DNA from: Bacteroidales bacterium UBA7009
Lineage (GTDB): Bacteria; Bacteroidota; Bacteroidia; Bacteroidales; Paludibacteraceae
Direction: 5' to 3'
DNA: 22,403 bases
Assembly (NCBI GenBank): GCA_002449665.1
Contig: DJXH01000038.1
Span: 31,023-53,425 of the forward strand
This document shows positions 1-8,458 of the stretch, in pieces. Numbering within the stretch: position 1 is the first letter of the stretch; each line of letters begins with the position of its first letter. The translations under genes and the position numbers were made by a program. The notes beneath the pieces were generated by a model, which ran no database searches, was not told where the DNA came from, and was given only the letters and a program-made list of their open reading frames with translations.

Positions 1-839
1 AACATCTCCACGAAGTCGGAGCCTGACATAGAGAAGAAAGGCACGTCAGCCTCGCCTGCCACGGCTTTGGCAAGCAGGGTCTTACCCGTCCCGGGAGGAC
101 CTACGAGGAGTGCTCCCTTGGGGATTTTGCCGCCGAGTTCGGTATATTTCTTCGGGTTTTTGAGGAAAGCGACTATCTCTTCCACTTCCTGTTTGGCACC
201 GGCAAGACCGGCAACATCTTTGAAGGTTACTTTGTCCTGCTTGTCCTTGTCTATGAGTGCGGCTTTGGCTTTGCCCACGCTGAAGATGCCGCCGCCGAAC
301 TGACTGCCTATACCTCGGCTCATCCAGAAGAAAAAAACGAAGATAAGAATCCACGGAATGATATTGACAAGCAACATATACCAGATGTCGCGCGACTTCT
401 CGTAACTGACATCTATTTTGGGTTTGTGCTGCTCTATTCGGGCGGCATTTACCGTTTGCAGATACTCTGTAAAGACATCCACAGAAGGAATAAGGGCGGT
501 GAGATAACCTTTGGCCTTTTCGCCTGCTTCTCTGTCGCCGAAGACGACTGCATAGTTTTCCGGGCGTATGTGAGCCTTGGCGCGATTGTCGTCATATACG
601 ACAACCTCGCTCACCATGCCTTGCTCTATATAGGAGGTGAACTTGGTGTAACTGAGGTCTTTTTGCGCTTCTTTGCCGTCGTTGCCAATGGGCAGGAGAG
701 AGAAGATAAGAAGGGCAAAAAGTATGTAATAGAGATAGTTGAGCCATTTGCGCGGTTTCTTGCCGCCGTTGTTGCCGCCTTGTTGATTATTAAAGGGGTT
801 GCGAGGCTGCTCGGGTTGTTGGGGGTTATTCATCGGCAT
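1..839 (-). CDS. ftsH: ATP-dependent zinc metalloprotease FtsH, N-terminal part (cut by window edge)
   Basis: This is the membrane-anchored AAA+ protease that unfolds and degrades membrane and short-lived cytosolic proteins. The 279 visible residues show an Asn/Gln/Gly-rich cytoplasmic N-terminus (1-30), a first membrane helix (about 34-50), a periplasmic domain, a second helix (about 153-171, rich in Phe) and the start of the AAA domain. Walker A is GPPGTGKT at 247-254, followed by the conserved FFSMSGSDFVEMF stretch where the window ends. The Walker B motif, the second region of homology and the HEXXH zinc protease domain lie beyond the edge. Two starts are possible, ATG at 839 and ATG at 833 (MPMNN or MNN). 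Both overlap the last codons of rsfS, so the two genes are probably translationally coupled. The family assignment is secure. Confidence 0.95.
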   Translation of the reverse strand, partial: MPMNNPQQPEQPRNPFNNQQGGNNGGKKPRKWLNYLYYILFALLIFSLLPIGNDGKEAQKDLSYTKFTSYIEQGMVSEVVVYDDNRAKAHIRPENYAVVFGDREAGEKAKGYLTALIPSVDVFTEYLQTVNAARIEQHKPKIDVSYEKSRDIWYMLLVNIIPWILIFVFFFWMSRGIGSQFGGGIFSVGKAKAALIDKDKQDKVTFKDVAGLAGAKQEVEEIVAFLKNPKKYTELGGKIPKGALLVGPPGTGKTLLAKAVAGEADVPFFSMSGSDFVEM

Positions 840-1188
840 AGTCTGTACGTTTTCCGTCGTTCCACAGATTTTCAATATCATAGAAGGCGCGTGGTTCGCG
901 CTGCATAATATGGACAAATACCGTGCCATAATCCATTGCTATCCACTCGGCGTTGTCCTGACCGTCAGTGGCAAGAGGGTGTACGTGCGTTTCGGTGCGG
1001 ACATATCTGTCCACTTCGTCGGCTATGGCACTCACCTGCGTGTTGCTCGTACCTTCGGCAATTACCATATATTCCACAGGGGCTTCCTGTATTTTTCTAA
1101 GGTCGATAGCCACTATACGCTGTCCTTTGCGGTTGCGTATGCCTTCCACTATCGTTTCTACAAGTTTTTTAGTTGATATTTCTTTCAT
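826..1188 (-). CDS. rsfS: ribosome silencing factor RsfS (Iojap/DUF143 family)
   Basis: This 120-residue protein has the usual length and sequence of the RsfS/Iojap family, which binds ribosomal protein uL14 and blocks subunit joining when nutrients are short. Family features visible include the N-terminal helix followed by IVAIDLRKI, the segment YMVIAEGTSNTQVSAIADEV, and the C-terminal WIAMDYGTVFVHIM and REPRAFYDIENLW stretches. The ATG at 1188 is the only sensible start. Its stop at 826-828 lies inside the first codons of ftsH. A 73-base gap separates it from pfkA upstream, so it may have its own promoter, but I see no convincing box there. An rsfS-ftsH pair fits what I recall of Bacteroidales gene order. 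Confidence 0.95.
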   Translation of the reverse strand: MKEISTKKLVETIVEGIRNRKGQRIVAIDLRKIQEAPVEYMVIAEGTSNTQVSAIADEVDRYVRTETHVHPLATDGQDNAEWIAMDYGTVFVHIMQREPRAFYDIENLWNDGKRTDYADE

Positions 1189-1221
1189 ATAGTAAGTTTA
1201 CTTTATTTTATTATATATAGT

Positions 1222-1259
1222 ACCACCGTTTATATCAAATAAAAGCTTGATAGCGTGGT
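1222..1259 (-). terminator. weak hairpin between pfkA and rsfS
   Basis: An imperfect inverted repeat just past the pfkA stop pairs ACCAC with GTGGT and TATCAA with TTGATA around an 8-base loop, with unequal internal bulges. There is no T-run after it on the minus strand. It could slow or end transcription after pfkA but the support is weak. Confidence 0.22.
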
Positions 1260-1261
1260 GC

Positions 1262-2245
1262 TTAGATACTAAGTACTTGCAGGGCTTGCCACTTGTCGTC
1301 TTTGATATTCTTTTTGTATTTGATGGCATTGGAGAGCGGGACATAAACGACTTCTCCGTTTTGCAATCCGACCATTATACTGCGTTGCTCGTCAAGCAGA
1401 GCCTGAATGGCGGCACAGCCGAGGCGCGAGGCAAGGATACGGTCGAACGCCGTAGGACTGCCGCCGCGCTGCAGGTGTCCGAGTATGGTAACACGCGTAC
1501 CATATTCGGGGTGCTCTTTCTCTATCACTTTCGCTACAGCCTGCGCACCGCCCTCTATGGCATGTTCCTGCACGAGTACAATGCTCGAGTTCTTATGCTT
1601 GCGCCTGCCGTGTCCGATAGCGGCTTCAAGTTGCTCTGCCACAGTGGCTTTCTCTGGAATAATGGCTGCTTCCGCACCTGCGGCTATAGCGGCATTGAGG
1701 GTAAGGAAACCGGCATCGCGCCCCATTACCTCAACAAGGAAAAGACGCTCGTGGGAAGTGCCGGTATCTCGCAGTTTGTCAACACATTCCATAATCGTAT
1801 TAAGGGCAGTATCGTAGCCGATGGTGGAGTCAGTCCCCCAAAGATCGTTGTCTATCGTACCCGGAATACCGATGACGGGGATATTATACTCCTGTGCGAG
1901 CAGTCTTGCGCCGGTAAACGAGCCGTCGCCGCCTATGACTATAAGTGCATCTATCTGCTCTTTTTGTATGGTATCGTAGGCGCGTTTTCTGCCTTCAGGT
2001 GTGCGGAACTCCTCGCTTCGCGCTGATTTTAAGATAGTGCCGCCACGCTGGATAATACCGGAAACATCTTGCGTGGTAAACTCCTGCACTTCATCATCCA
2101 TCAGTCCTTTGTAGCCGCGATAGATGGCTTTTACTTTCATATCATTGCTTATAGCCGCGCGCACAACGGCACGTATGGCAGCATTCATACCGGGGGCATC
2201 ACCGCCGGAAGTAAGTACACCTATTGTCTTGATTTTGTATTCCAT
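1262..2245 (-). CDS. pfkA: ATP-dependent 6-phosphofructokinase
   Basis: It phosphorylates fructose 6-phosphate to fructose 1,6-bisphosphate in glycolysis. The 327-residue protein has the normal bacterial PfkA length. Visible motifs are LTSGGDAPGMN (11-21, nucleotide site), GGDGS (105-109), PGTIDND (128-134, with the catalytic aspartate), the MGRDAGF substrate-site stretch and HLQRGGSPTAFDR. The glycine after GGD is the residue that in this family usually marks ATP rather than pyrophosphate as donor. The open frame continues upstream to 2350, but that extension lies inside ispH. I chose the ATG at 2245, which gives MEYKIKTIGVLTSGG as in the family. The start therefore overlaps the last 25 bases of ispH, which implies coupled translation. 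Confidence 0.95.
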   Translation of the reverse strand: MEYKIKTIGVLTSGGDAPGMNAAIRAVVRAAISNDMKVKAIYRGYKGLMDDEVQEFTTQDVSGIIQRGGTILKSARSEEFRTPEGRKRAYDTIQKEQIDALIVIGGDGSFTGARLLAQEYNIPVIGIPGTIDNDLWGTDSTIGYDTALNTIMECVDKLRDTGTSHERLFLVEVMGRDAGFLTLNAAIAAGAEAAIIPEKATVAEQLEAAIGHGRRKHKNSSIVLVQEHAIEGGAQAVAKVIEKEHPEYGTRVTILGHLQRGGSPTAFDRILASRLGCAAIQALLDEQRSIMVGLQNGEVVYVPLSNAIKYKKNIKDDKWQALQVLSI

Positions 2246-3111
2246 AATTGTTCTATTTTGTTTTTGCATTTTTCCATAAGCCAAAGCGGAGTGGAGGTGG
2301 CTCCGCATATACCGATACGAGTGGTGTCCGTTATGTTGTCCTCTATCCATTGGGCGGTCAGGCAGTCCTCGTCCGCAATAAAAAACGAGCGGTCGTTCAC
2401 CTCCTTGCAGTGGGTAAAAAGCACTCGCGCATTAGACGATTTGCTGCCGCCCACGAAGACAACAACGTCATTATTAAGGGCAAACATCCTTATTTTCTCC
2501 ACACGCCCTGCCACATTGCGACAGATAGTGTCGTGCCACTCGAAGCATATTTTTCCCATCCTCACTTCTTCACGAAAAACAATAGCCTCTTTGAGCGCGT
2601 GAAACTGCTCTACGGACTTGGTAGTCTGAGAGAAAAGGCAGATGTCACGGTTGAAATCTATTTTTCCGAGTTCGTCTATACTCTCAATGACGACAGCCGT
2701 ATTGTCGGTCTGCCCTTGCAGCCCTATCACCTCTGCGTGTCCGCGTTTGCCGAACAGCACTATCTGCGCGTTCTTGTGTTTTAGATAGGTCTCTCTTATC
2801 CGTTCTTGCAGGCGTTTAACCACAGGGCAGGAGGCATCCACTATCTCTATGCCGTTTTTTTGGGCTTGCTCATAGGTGGCAGGCGGTTCGCCGTGGGCGC
2901 GGAGCAATACTCGCACATTATGCAGACAACGAAACTCGTTATAATCAATTGTTTGGAGTCCCATTGCTGCCAATCGCTCCACCTCCTGACCGTTGTGTAC
3001 TATATCGCCAAGGCAATAGAGTTTGCCGTTTTTCAGTTCTTCTTCCGCTTTCTGTATCGCGCTTGTAACGCCAAAGCAAAAGCCGCTACCGCTATCTATA
3101 GTAACCTGCAT
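2221..3111 (-). CDS. ispH: 4-hydroxy-3-methylbut-2-enyl diphosphate reductase
   Basis: This is the last enzyme of the MEP isoprenoid pathway. It reduces HMBPP to IPP and DMAPP with an iron-sulfur cluster. The 296-residue protein shows the three expected cluster cysteines, C12 (GFCFGV), C95 (DASCPVV) and C197 (HDTICRN). It also has the substrate-pocket histidines in VHN (about 39), AHG (73) and GHAE (125), the catalytic glutamate E127, and GGSKSSN (221-227). The start ATG at 3111 is four bases after the cmk stop, and the 3' end contains the pfkA start. It belongs to the porQ-cmk-ispH-pfkA run. From memory, Porphyromonas gingivalis also has porQ, cmk and ispH adjacent, which supports the assignment. 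Confidence 0.95.
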   Translation of the reverse strand: MQVTIDSGSGFCFGVTSAIQKAEEELKNGKLYCLGDIVHNGQEVERLAAMGLQTIDYNEFRCLHNVRVLLRAHGEPPATYEQAQKNGIEIVDASCPVVKRLQERIRETYLKHKNAQIVLFGKRGHAEVIGLQGQTDNTAVVIESIDELGKIDFNRDICLFSQTTKSVEQFHALKEAIVFREEVRMGKICFEWHDTICRNVAGRVEKIRMFALNNDVVVFVGGSKSSNARVLFTHCKEVNDRSFFIADEDCLTAQWIEDNITDTTRIGICGATSTPLWLMEKCKNKIEQLWNTKSRQ

Positions 3112-3115
3112 ATTG

Positions 3116-3799
3116 TCAGTCTTTCACGGCTTTGTTGAATATATCACGTATCACCTGCATCTGCTCCTCTCGGGTCAGATGGGAGTTGTCTATGACAACG
3201 GCATCCTCCGCCTTACGCAACGGACTTTCAGTGCGATGTGTATCGCGATAGTCGCGCGTATTGACATCTTGCAGCACGTCTGCATAAACGGGCAACTCAC
3301 CTTTCGCCACAAGTTCGTCAAACCGTCTTTTTGCCCTCACTTCGGGCGAGGCGGTGAGGAAAAGTTTGAGTTCGGCATTCGGAAAGACCACCGTACCTAT
3401 ATCCCTGCCGTCCATCACTATACCTTTGTCCGCTCCCATACGCTGCTGTGCTTCAACAAGATAGCGGCGCACCTCTTTGACGGGCGACACCTCGCTTGCC
3501 TTGCTTCCCACCTCAAGCGAGCGAATACGGCTCTCCACATCTTCGCCGTTGAGCAGAAGGTGCTGACTGCCATCCGCTTGCAGGGCAAAACGTATATCTA
3601 TCTCCGGCAGCAGAGAGACAAGTGAGCGCACAGGCTCCGGCGTTTGGCATCGCGGGTCAGTCATCATAAAAAGAGCAACGGCACGATACATCGCGCCGGT
3701 ATCTACGTATGTGTAACCCGCATATCGGGCAAGGTCTTTGGCTATGGTGGACTTGCCGCAGGACGAATAGCCGTCTATGGCAACTATGATTTTCTTCAT
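3116..3799 (-). CDS. cmk: (d)CMP kinase
   Basis: Cytidylate kinase converts CMP and dCMP to the diphosphates with ATP. The 227-residue product has the family's usual size. The P-loop is GYSSCGKST (10-18), followed by YVDTGAMYRAVAL, then the nucleotide-binding motif DGRDIGTVVFPNAELKLFL and the lid-region arginines SPEVRAKRR. The C-terminal part DYRDTHRTESPL and VVIDNSHL is also typical. Its ATG at 3799 overlaps the porQ stop by four bases (ATGA), and its stop is four bases before ispH. It is therefore almost certainly expressed as part of the porQ transcript. Confidence 0.95.
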   Translation of the reverse strand: MKKIIVAIDGYSSCGKSTIAKDLARYAGYTYVDTGAMYRAVALFMMTDPRCQTPEPVRSLVSLLPEIDIRFALQADGSQHLLLNGEDVESRIRSLEVGSKASEVSPVKEVRRYLVEAQQRMGADKGIVMDGRDIGTVVFPNAELKLFLTASPEVRAKRRFDELVAKGELPVYADVLQDVNTRDYRDTHRTESPLRKAEDAVVIDNSHLTREEQMQVIRDIFNKAVKD

Positions 3800-4887
3800 T
3801 TGAGCAGTTGGTTAATATCAAGACTGAGCGAAGCCTGATAGGTGAAGTTGCTCTTGGTATATTGACCGAAAGCAAAGCCCAAGCGCAGCATTTTTATTCT
3901 TACTCCGGCACCAACGGCAAAACCGGCAAGGCTGCGTTGGTCGCGCAGTTGCAGTTCGGCACGATGGCGGTGGTTGTAACTGACTGTGAGGTAGAAACGC
4001 TCACTCTTCGGGACTATATCAAGAGCGAAGACAGTATGACGAAACAGCATATCATACCACTTCACGTCCGTGTTTACATCTTGCGGCTGATTGGTAATGG
4101 GATAACTCAAATCCCAACGCTGCAAGTTATGCAGCGTAACGCTGAAACGCAGCGGAGCGTGTTTAAGGCGATAACTCAAGCCGAGTTCGAGATTAAGCGG
4201 CAGCGACTCGCGATGTTGCTCACTCTCAAGCGTATAGAACCCTTTGAGTTGCCAGCCTATATTGCGCAGCGACAAGCCGAGATGGAAAAGCGAATCGCGT
4301 GTCTGAAAATGTCCGCCCACATCGGCGGCAAGAGCAAAAGCATTATAACTCTCGTAGAAAGACATAACCGGCTTCAAGCCAACACCGATGCTGAACATAG
4401 GTCCGAGCTGTCGGGCATAAACAAAATCAAGAGCGATGTCTTTCGCCGTAAAACTGCCGCCGGTCAGGTTGCCTTGTGCATCGGCATACTTCATCTTGCC
4501 GTAGTCAAGATAGTGGACAGCCGCAGCGAAATAGTTGGGGCGATCATCCTGCTCAGCGTTTTTCTCATATCCGGCACGGCGGAAATTGTAGCCGTACATC
4601 ACCGTCCCGCTCATTGTACCCTGCATAAGGTAGGCGTAGTTGAGACTGAGCGCGTGGTGCGTACTGCCCGACAAAAGTGCAGGGTTATGGAGAGCGGAAG
4701 TTATCTCGCCGTCCTGAATAGCAACATTTTCGCCGCCGAGAGCGGCAACGCGGGAAGAAACAGGTAGGTTAAGAAAGTTATATACACTGCTGCCGGCTCC
4801 GCTTATCTGCGCAAACACGCATACGGACAAAAGCAGCAACACTGCCTGAACAAAAATTCGTTTGGATATAAGAGTATATGTATTCAC
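3796..4887 (-). CDS. porQ: type IX secretion system protein PorQ
   Basis: PorQ is an outer-membrane beta-barrel related to PorV. In P. gingivalis it is part of the PorU-PorV-PorQ-PorZ attachment complex that cleaves the sorting tail of cargo and links it to lipopolysaccharide. The 363-residue product has a signal peptide (about 1-26, ending VCVFA|Q), then the family N-terminus GAGSSVYNFLNLPVSSRVAALGG and alternating beta-strand sequence to the C-terminus. The conserved N-terminal block and the neighbouring cmk and ispH genes make PorQ much more likely than PorV. The start codon is GTG at 4887. It lies only about four bases from a TACCTTTG promoter box, so the mRNA may be leaderless or the true start may be slightly further in. 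The stop overlaps the cmk ATG. Confidence 0.88.
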   Translation of the reverse strand: MNTYTLISKRIFVQAVLLLLSVCVFAQISGAGSSVYNFLNLPVSSRVAALGGENVAIQDGEITSALHNPALLSGSTHHALSLNYAYLMQGTMSGTVMYGYNFRRAGYEKNAEQDDRPNYFAAAVHYLDYGKMKYADAQGNLTGGSFTAKDIALDFVYARQLGPMFSIGVGLKPVMSFYESYNAFALAADVGGHFQTRDSLFHLGLSLRNIGWQLKGFYTLESEQHRESLPLNLELGLSYRLKHAPLRFSVTLHNLQRWDLSYPITNQPQDVNTDVKWYDMLFRHTVFALDIVPKSERFYLTVSYNHRHRAELQLRDQRSLAGFAVGAGVRIKMLRLGFAFGQYTKSNFTYQASLSLDINQLLK

Positions 4888-4891
4888 GCTG

Positions 4892-4899
4892 CAAAGGTA
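4892..4899 (-). promoter_or_regulatory. Bacteroidetes-type -7 box (TACCTTTG) upstream of porQ
   Basis: On the minus strand this reads TACCTTTGCAGCG, a perfect match to the TAnnTTTG -7 consensus of Bacteroidetes sigma-ABfr promoters. A TTG lies 23 bases further upstream, slightly outside the usual spacing. The same 13 bases recur at 20743-20755. The predicted start of transcription falls at or a few bases inside the porQ GTG. Confidence 0.6.
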
Positions 4900-4918
4900 C
4901 GATTATTTTTTCAAATTC

Positions 4919-4949
4919 TGCACAATTTGGAAAAATAATGCACAATTTG
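4919..4949 (-). repeat. tandem 11-base direct repeat upstream of porQ
   Basis: CAAATTGTGCA (minus strand) occurs at 4919-4929 and again at 4939-4949. The copies are exactly 20 bases start to start, or two helical turns, immediately upstream of the porQ -7 box. This geometry is typical of an operator for a dimeric or tandem-binding regulator. A related 12-mer is present in the rluD promoter. Confidence 0.5.
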
Positions 4950-4960
4950 TGTTAAATTCT

Positions 4961-5842
4961 TCACCAAGCCACTGTCGCCCTTACGGGATAGTGGTCGGAA
5001 CCTTGCACCTTGTCAACGCTGAAACGGCGGGGCAGCAGAGTCTCGGAACAAAGGATATAGTCTATCCTCACGCCGATGTTGTTATACACCCACGTATTGC
5101 CTATCTTGCCGTTGGAGCAATAGAGAAAGCAGTCCTTCATTCCACGGCTCATCTTGAGGTAAGTGAGCGAGAAAGGCGGCGCATTAAAGTCGCCTACCAC
5201 AAGACAGGGATAAGGAGACTCACCAACAGTTTTTTTGACAGCCGCAGCCTGCTTGGTGCGGAACATACTCGCCTTGCGCAGTTTGCTGATTATATTGCCG
5301 TGCTTGAGCGAACCGGTCTGCATAACGGAATCTATATCTTTCTGCGCTATACGATTGGACTCAAGGTGATTGACAAACAGGCGTATAGTATCATCTCCTA
5401 CACACACATCGCAGCAAGAGGTGATGTTAGCGCGCGAGTCGTACTCAATAGTATGCTTGCCTGTAAGCGGATAGCGGGAGAAGACGGCGTTGCCGTACTG
5501 ACGGCGGGAGTTATAGACCTTGAAGTCGAAATACGTATAAGGGTATCGGCGAAGAGCGTTTCTCAGTTCAGGCAGGGTGATGTACTTGTTGTTTTTATAC
5601 ACGTCCACCTCTTGGAGGCAGACCACATCGGCATCTGTCTGCAAAATGTATTTTATCACCTCGTTCTTGTCGGCTTTGCGTGCCGCATTCATACGCTGCG
5701 TATTGTAACTCACTATGCTTAACTCACGCCCTTTCGCAGGCTCGGGGTGCTTATAGAGACAGCGATGGGAAACGGTAAGCGAGCCTATCCATATCAAAGC
5801 CGCTACTAAGATAAACAACAGAATATACAGGAATCGCTTCAT
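4961..5842 (-). CDS. membrane-anchored endonuclease/exonuclease/phosphatase family protein
   Basis: The 293-residue protein starts with one hydrophobic segment (about 4-25), probably an uncleaved anchor. The catalytic domain follows on the extracytoplasmic side. All metal and catalytic motifs of the EEP superfamily are in order: SYNTQ (N47), LQEVD (E78), YGNAVFSRYP (117-125), FVNHLES (H159), VGDFNAPP (D218, N220), RIDYI (D261) and GSDHYPV (D283, H284). The fold covers nucleases, sphingomyelinases and lipid phosphatases, so the substrate cannot be named. The ATG at 5842 overlaps the porX stop by four bases (ATGA), and a 73-base gap with the porQ promoter follows. Co-transcription with porX may suggest a cell-envelope role, but that is inference. 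Confidence 0.85.
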   Translation of the reverse strand: MKRFLYILLFILVAALIWIGSLTVSHRCLYKHPEPAKGRELSIVSYNTQRMNAARKADKNEVIKYILQTDADVVCLQEVDVYKNNKYITLPELRNALRRYPYTYFDFKVYNSRRQYGNAVFSRYPLTGKHTIEYDSRANITSCCDVCVGDDTIRLFVNHLESNRIAQKDIDSVMQTGSLKHGNIISKLRKASMFRTKQAAAVKKTVGESPYPCLVVGDFNAPPFSLTYLKMSRGMKDCFLYCSNGKIGNTWVYNNIGVRIDYILCSETLLPRRFSVDKVQGSDHYPVRATVAW

Positions 5843-7392
5843 TTAGGTTGGAGTGTAATAAGCGGTATGAGCATTTCCTCCATAGAGATACCGCCGTGCT
5901 GGAAAGTGTCTTTGTAGTACTGTGCGTAGTAGTTGAAGTTGTTGGGATAGGCGAAGAAGTCGTTGCCCGTACAGAATACATAACTGCTGCTGATATTCGG
6001 ACTTGGCAGACCAACGGCTTTCGGTCGGGTTATCTCAAAGCAGTTTTTGCTCTGGCAGGTGAGCGACTTGCCCACTTTGTATCTGAGGTTGGTGTTGGTG
6101 TTCTTGTCCCCCACTATGGTTACCGGCTCCGTAGTTCGTATGGTACCGTGGTCGGTGGTGAGTACTACCTTATACCCGAGCGAGGCTATGGTCTTAAAGA
6201 GGTTGTAGGTAGGCGAGTGGCGGAACCAAGAGAGGGTCAGGCTGCGGTAGGCATCCTCGTCGCCCATCAGTTCGCGCATCATCTTGGAGTCGGTACGCGA
6301 GTGGGAAAGCATATCTATAAAGTTGATAACTACAATGTTAAGCGGCGACTTAAGCCCTTTGAGTTGTCCCGTTATTTTCTCGCAGAAGTCGCTGTTGTTT
6401 ATCTTGTAGTAACTGAAGTCGTAGCGTTTGAGGTAGCGGTCGAGGTGAGTGCGGATAAGGTCGCGCTCGTTGAGGTTTTTGCCGTCTTCCGACTCTTCCT
6501 CCACCCATAGGTCTGGCCACATCTGCTGAATCTGCAGCGGCATTAGTCCGGCAAAAATCGAGTTGCGTGCATACTGTGTAGCCGTAGGCAGGATAGAGGT
6601 ATAAAGCCGCTCGTCTTTGACGTTGAAAAACTCCGACAGAAGCGGTTCGATGGTCTTCCACTGGTCGTAGCGGAAATTGTCTATGACTACGAAAAACAGT
6701 TTTTCCCCGCCGTCGAGCATAGGGAAAAGTATGGTCTTGAACAGGTCGGGCGACATAAGCGGACGGCTGTCAGAGGCAAACCACTGCTCGTAGTTTTTCA
6801 TAATGAATTTCGCCCACGCTTTCTCTGCTTCTTTGCGTTGTCCGTGCAGAATCTCGTGCATAGGCGACTTGATGTCTTGCAGTTGCAGATCCCACTTAAC
6901 GAGGGTCTTATGCACAGCCATAAACTCCTCAAGCGTGGCGGCTGTGGAGATCATATAGCCTATGTCGGAGAACTCCTCCTGATAACTTTTGTTGGTAGCG
7001 GCTTCCACTATAGTGCGGCTGTGCAGGTGTTTTTTCAAGCACATCAACACTTGGTTGGGATTGACCGGCTTGATAAGGTAGTCGGCTATATGCTGACCTA
7101 TCGCCTGCTCCATTATATCTTCCTCTTCGCTCTTGGTAATCATCACGATAGGGAGTGTAGGTTGCAGGCGTTTTATTTCTTGCAGTGTGTCAAGTCCGCT
7201 CAATCCGGGCATCTGTTCATCAAGGAAAACGATGTCAAACTGCTCATTCTCCACTGCATCCACAGCATCTCTGCCGCTGCATACGGGTGTTACCTCGTAG
7301 CCTTTCTCGTCAAGGAAAATAAAATACGGGCGGAGCAGGTCTATCTCGTCGTCAGCCCAAAGTATGCGGGGTCGGTTGGTCTTGTTATCCAT
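5839..7392 (-). CDS. porX: T9SS response regulator with PglZ domain, PorX
   Basis: PorX is the response regulator of the PorX-PorY system that controls T9SS gene expression, in P. gingivalis together with the sigma factor SigP. The 517-residue product is the expected length. An N-terminal receiver domain (about 7-125) has acidic residues D14, D15 and E16, phospho-acceptor D58 (FLDEQMPG), T86 and K108. A helical linker follows. A C-terminal PglZ domain of the alkaline-phosphatase superfamily has D238 (VVIDNFRYDQW), the threonines in ILPTATQYARN (267-277), D360 and H364 (NFIDMLSHSR), D414 and H415 (TTDHGT) and H499 (HGG). The catalytic set therefore looks intact. I chose the ATG at 7392 (MDNKTNRPRILWADDE) over an in-frame extension to 7476 that would run into rluD. 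It lies 14 bases after rluD and overlaps the next gene. Confidence 0.93.
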   Translation of the reverse strand: MDNKTNRPRILWADDEIDLLRPYFIFLDEKGYEVTPVCSGRDAVDAVENEQFDIVFLDEQMPGLSGLDTLQEIKRLQPTLPIVMITKSEEEDIMEQAIGQHIADYLIKPVNPNQVLMCLKKHLHSRTIVEAATNKSYQEEFSDIGYMISTAATLEEFMAVHKTLVKWDLQLQDIKSPMHEILHGQRKEAEKAWAKFIMKNYEQWFASDSRPLMSPDLFKTILFPMLDGGEKLFFVVIDNFRYDQWKTIEPLLSEFFNVKDERLYTSILPTATQYARNSIFAGLMPLQIQQMWPDLWVEEESEDGKNLNERDLIRTHLDRYLKRYDFSYYKINNSDFCEKITGQLKGLKSPLNIVVINFIDMLSHSRTDSKMMRELMGDEDAYRSLTLSWFRHSPTYNLFKTIASLGYKVVLTTDHGTIRTTEPVTIVGDKNTNTNLRYKVGKSLTCQSKNCFEITRPKAVGLPSPNISSSYVFCTGNDFFAYPNNFNYYAQYYKDTFQHGGISMEEMLIPLITLQPK

Positions 7393-7406
7393 AGTGGTGG
7401 TATTTA

Positions 7407-8438
7407 TTATTGTTCGTCTTTCTCTGTTCCGTATCTGCGCCATTTGTCTATGAGGGCTTGCATGTCGTCCGCCCAAGTGCTGTCGAAGAACATACGCTTG
7501 CCGGTCAGCGGATGGGTGAAACCGAGTGTCTTGGCGTGAAGAGCCTGACGCGGGCAGAGGGCGAAACAGTTTTGTACGAATTGTTTGTATTTCTGTGTGG
7601 GCAGTCCTTTGAGTATCTCTGTGCCGCCGTATTTCTCGTCGGCAAAGAGCGGATGCCCTATGTGTTTCATGTGTACACGTATTTGGTGTGTCCTGCCCGT
7701 CTCAAGCCTGCACTCCACAAGGCTGACATAGGTGAGCGTTTCGAGTACACGCCAGTGGGTAACAGCCTCTTTGGCTTCGGGGTGGTCGGCTATGTCATAC
7801 ACTCTATACGCCGTCCTGTCTCTCGTATCACGGGCAAGCGCACCTTCTATAGTGCCGCTCTGCTGCTCCATACGTCCCCATACAAGTGCGTTATAAGTGC
7901 GCTCCGTAGTATGCTCGAAAAACTGGTGTGCGAGCCTCGCCTTGGCATCGGGCGTTTTGGCGATAAGCAGCAGTCCGCTCGTGTCCTTGTCTATACGATG
8001 CACAAGCCCTATCTGCGGGTCGTTGATGTCCAAATTATCATTTTGCAAATAGTATGCCAAAGCGTTGAGCAGGGTATGCTCGTAGTTGCCGTGCCCGGGG
8101 TGAACGACCATACCGGCGGGCTTGTTTACCACCATCAGGCACTCGTCTTCATAGACCACATTAAGCGGAATGTTCTCCGGCTGAATGTTATAGTCGCGCG
8201 GCTCGTGGTCAAGCAGCACCTGCACTATGTCCCCGCCCCGCACTTTCTGATTACTCTTGGCGGGCTTGCCGTTCACCCACACATTGCCTGCATCGGCGGC
8301 TGTCTGAATACGGTTGCGCGACGTACCTGCCATGTGTTCGGCGAGGTACTTATCCACGCGAACGGGTGTCTGCCCGCCGTCCACCGTCTGCCGCCAGCGT
8401 TCAAAGAGTTCGTCCTGCTGTATGTCGTCCTGTATCAT
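7407..8438 (-). CDS. rluD: RluD-like 23S rRNA pseudouridine synthase (RluA family)
   Basis: The 343-residue protein has an N-terminal S4 RNA-binding domain (about 26-85) and a pseudouridine synthase domain. The synthase domain carries VVNKPAGMVVHPG (103-115), the catalytic motif HRIDKDTSGL (147-156, catalytic D150), and RLETGRTHQIRVH near the C-terminus. This arrangement matches RluD, which modifies helix 69 of 23S rRNA. RluC-type specificity cannot be excluded from sequence alone. The frame stays open to 8534, but I chose the ATG at 8438 because the longer version would include the promoter at 8459-8490 and has no S4-family sequence. It is the first gene of the rluD-porX-EEP group. Confidence 0.9.
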   Translation of the reverse strand: MIQDDIQQDELFERWRQTVDGGQTPVRVDKYLAEHMAGTSRNRIQTAADAGNVWVNGKPAKSNQKVRGGDIVQVLLDHEPRDYNIQPENIPLNVVYEDECLMVVNKPAGMVVHPGHGNYEHTLLNALAYYLQNDNLDINDPQIGLVHRIDKDTSGLLLIAKTPDAKARLAHQFFEHTTERTYNALVWGRMEQQSGTIEGALARDTRDRTAYRVYDIADHPEAKEAVTHWRVLETLTYVSLVECRLETGRTHQIRVHMKHIGHPLFADEKYGGTEILKGLPTQKYKQFVQNCFALCPRQALHAKTLGFTHPLTGKRMFFDSTWADDMQALIDKWRRYGTEKDEQ

Positions 8439-8458
8439 ATAACTCCTGTTTGCGGCGG

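Noticed and set aside
1247..2026. Plus-strand open frame opposite pfkA
   Set aside because: PfkA on the minus strand has all family motifs, and the opposite frame is a codon-structure artefact.
2221..3111. Apparent substitutions in IspH motifs (GHAE for GHPE, GICGATSTP for the usual AGASTP-type motif)
   Set aside because: The cluster cysteines and catalytic glutamate are intact, and I recall GHAE being common in Bacteroidota IspH, so this does not suggest lost function.
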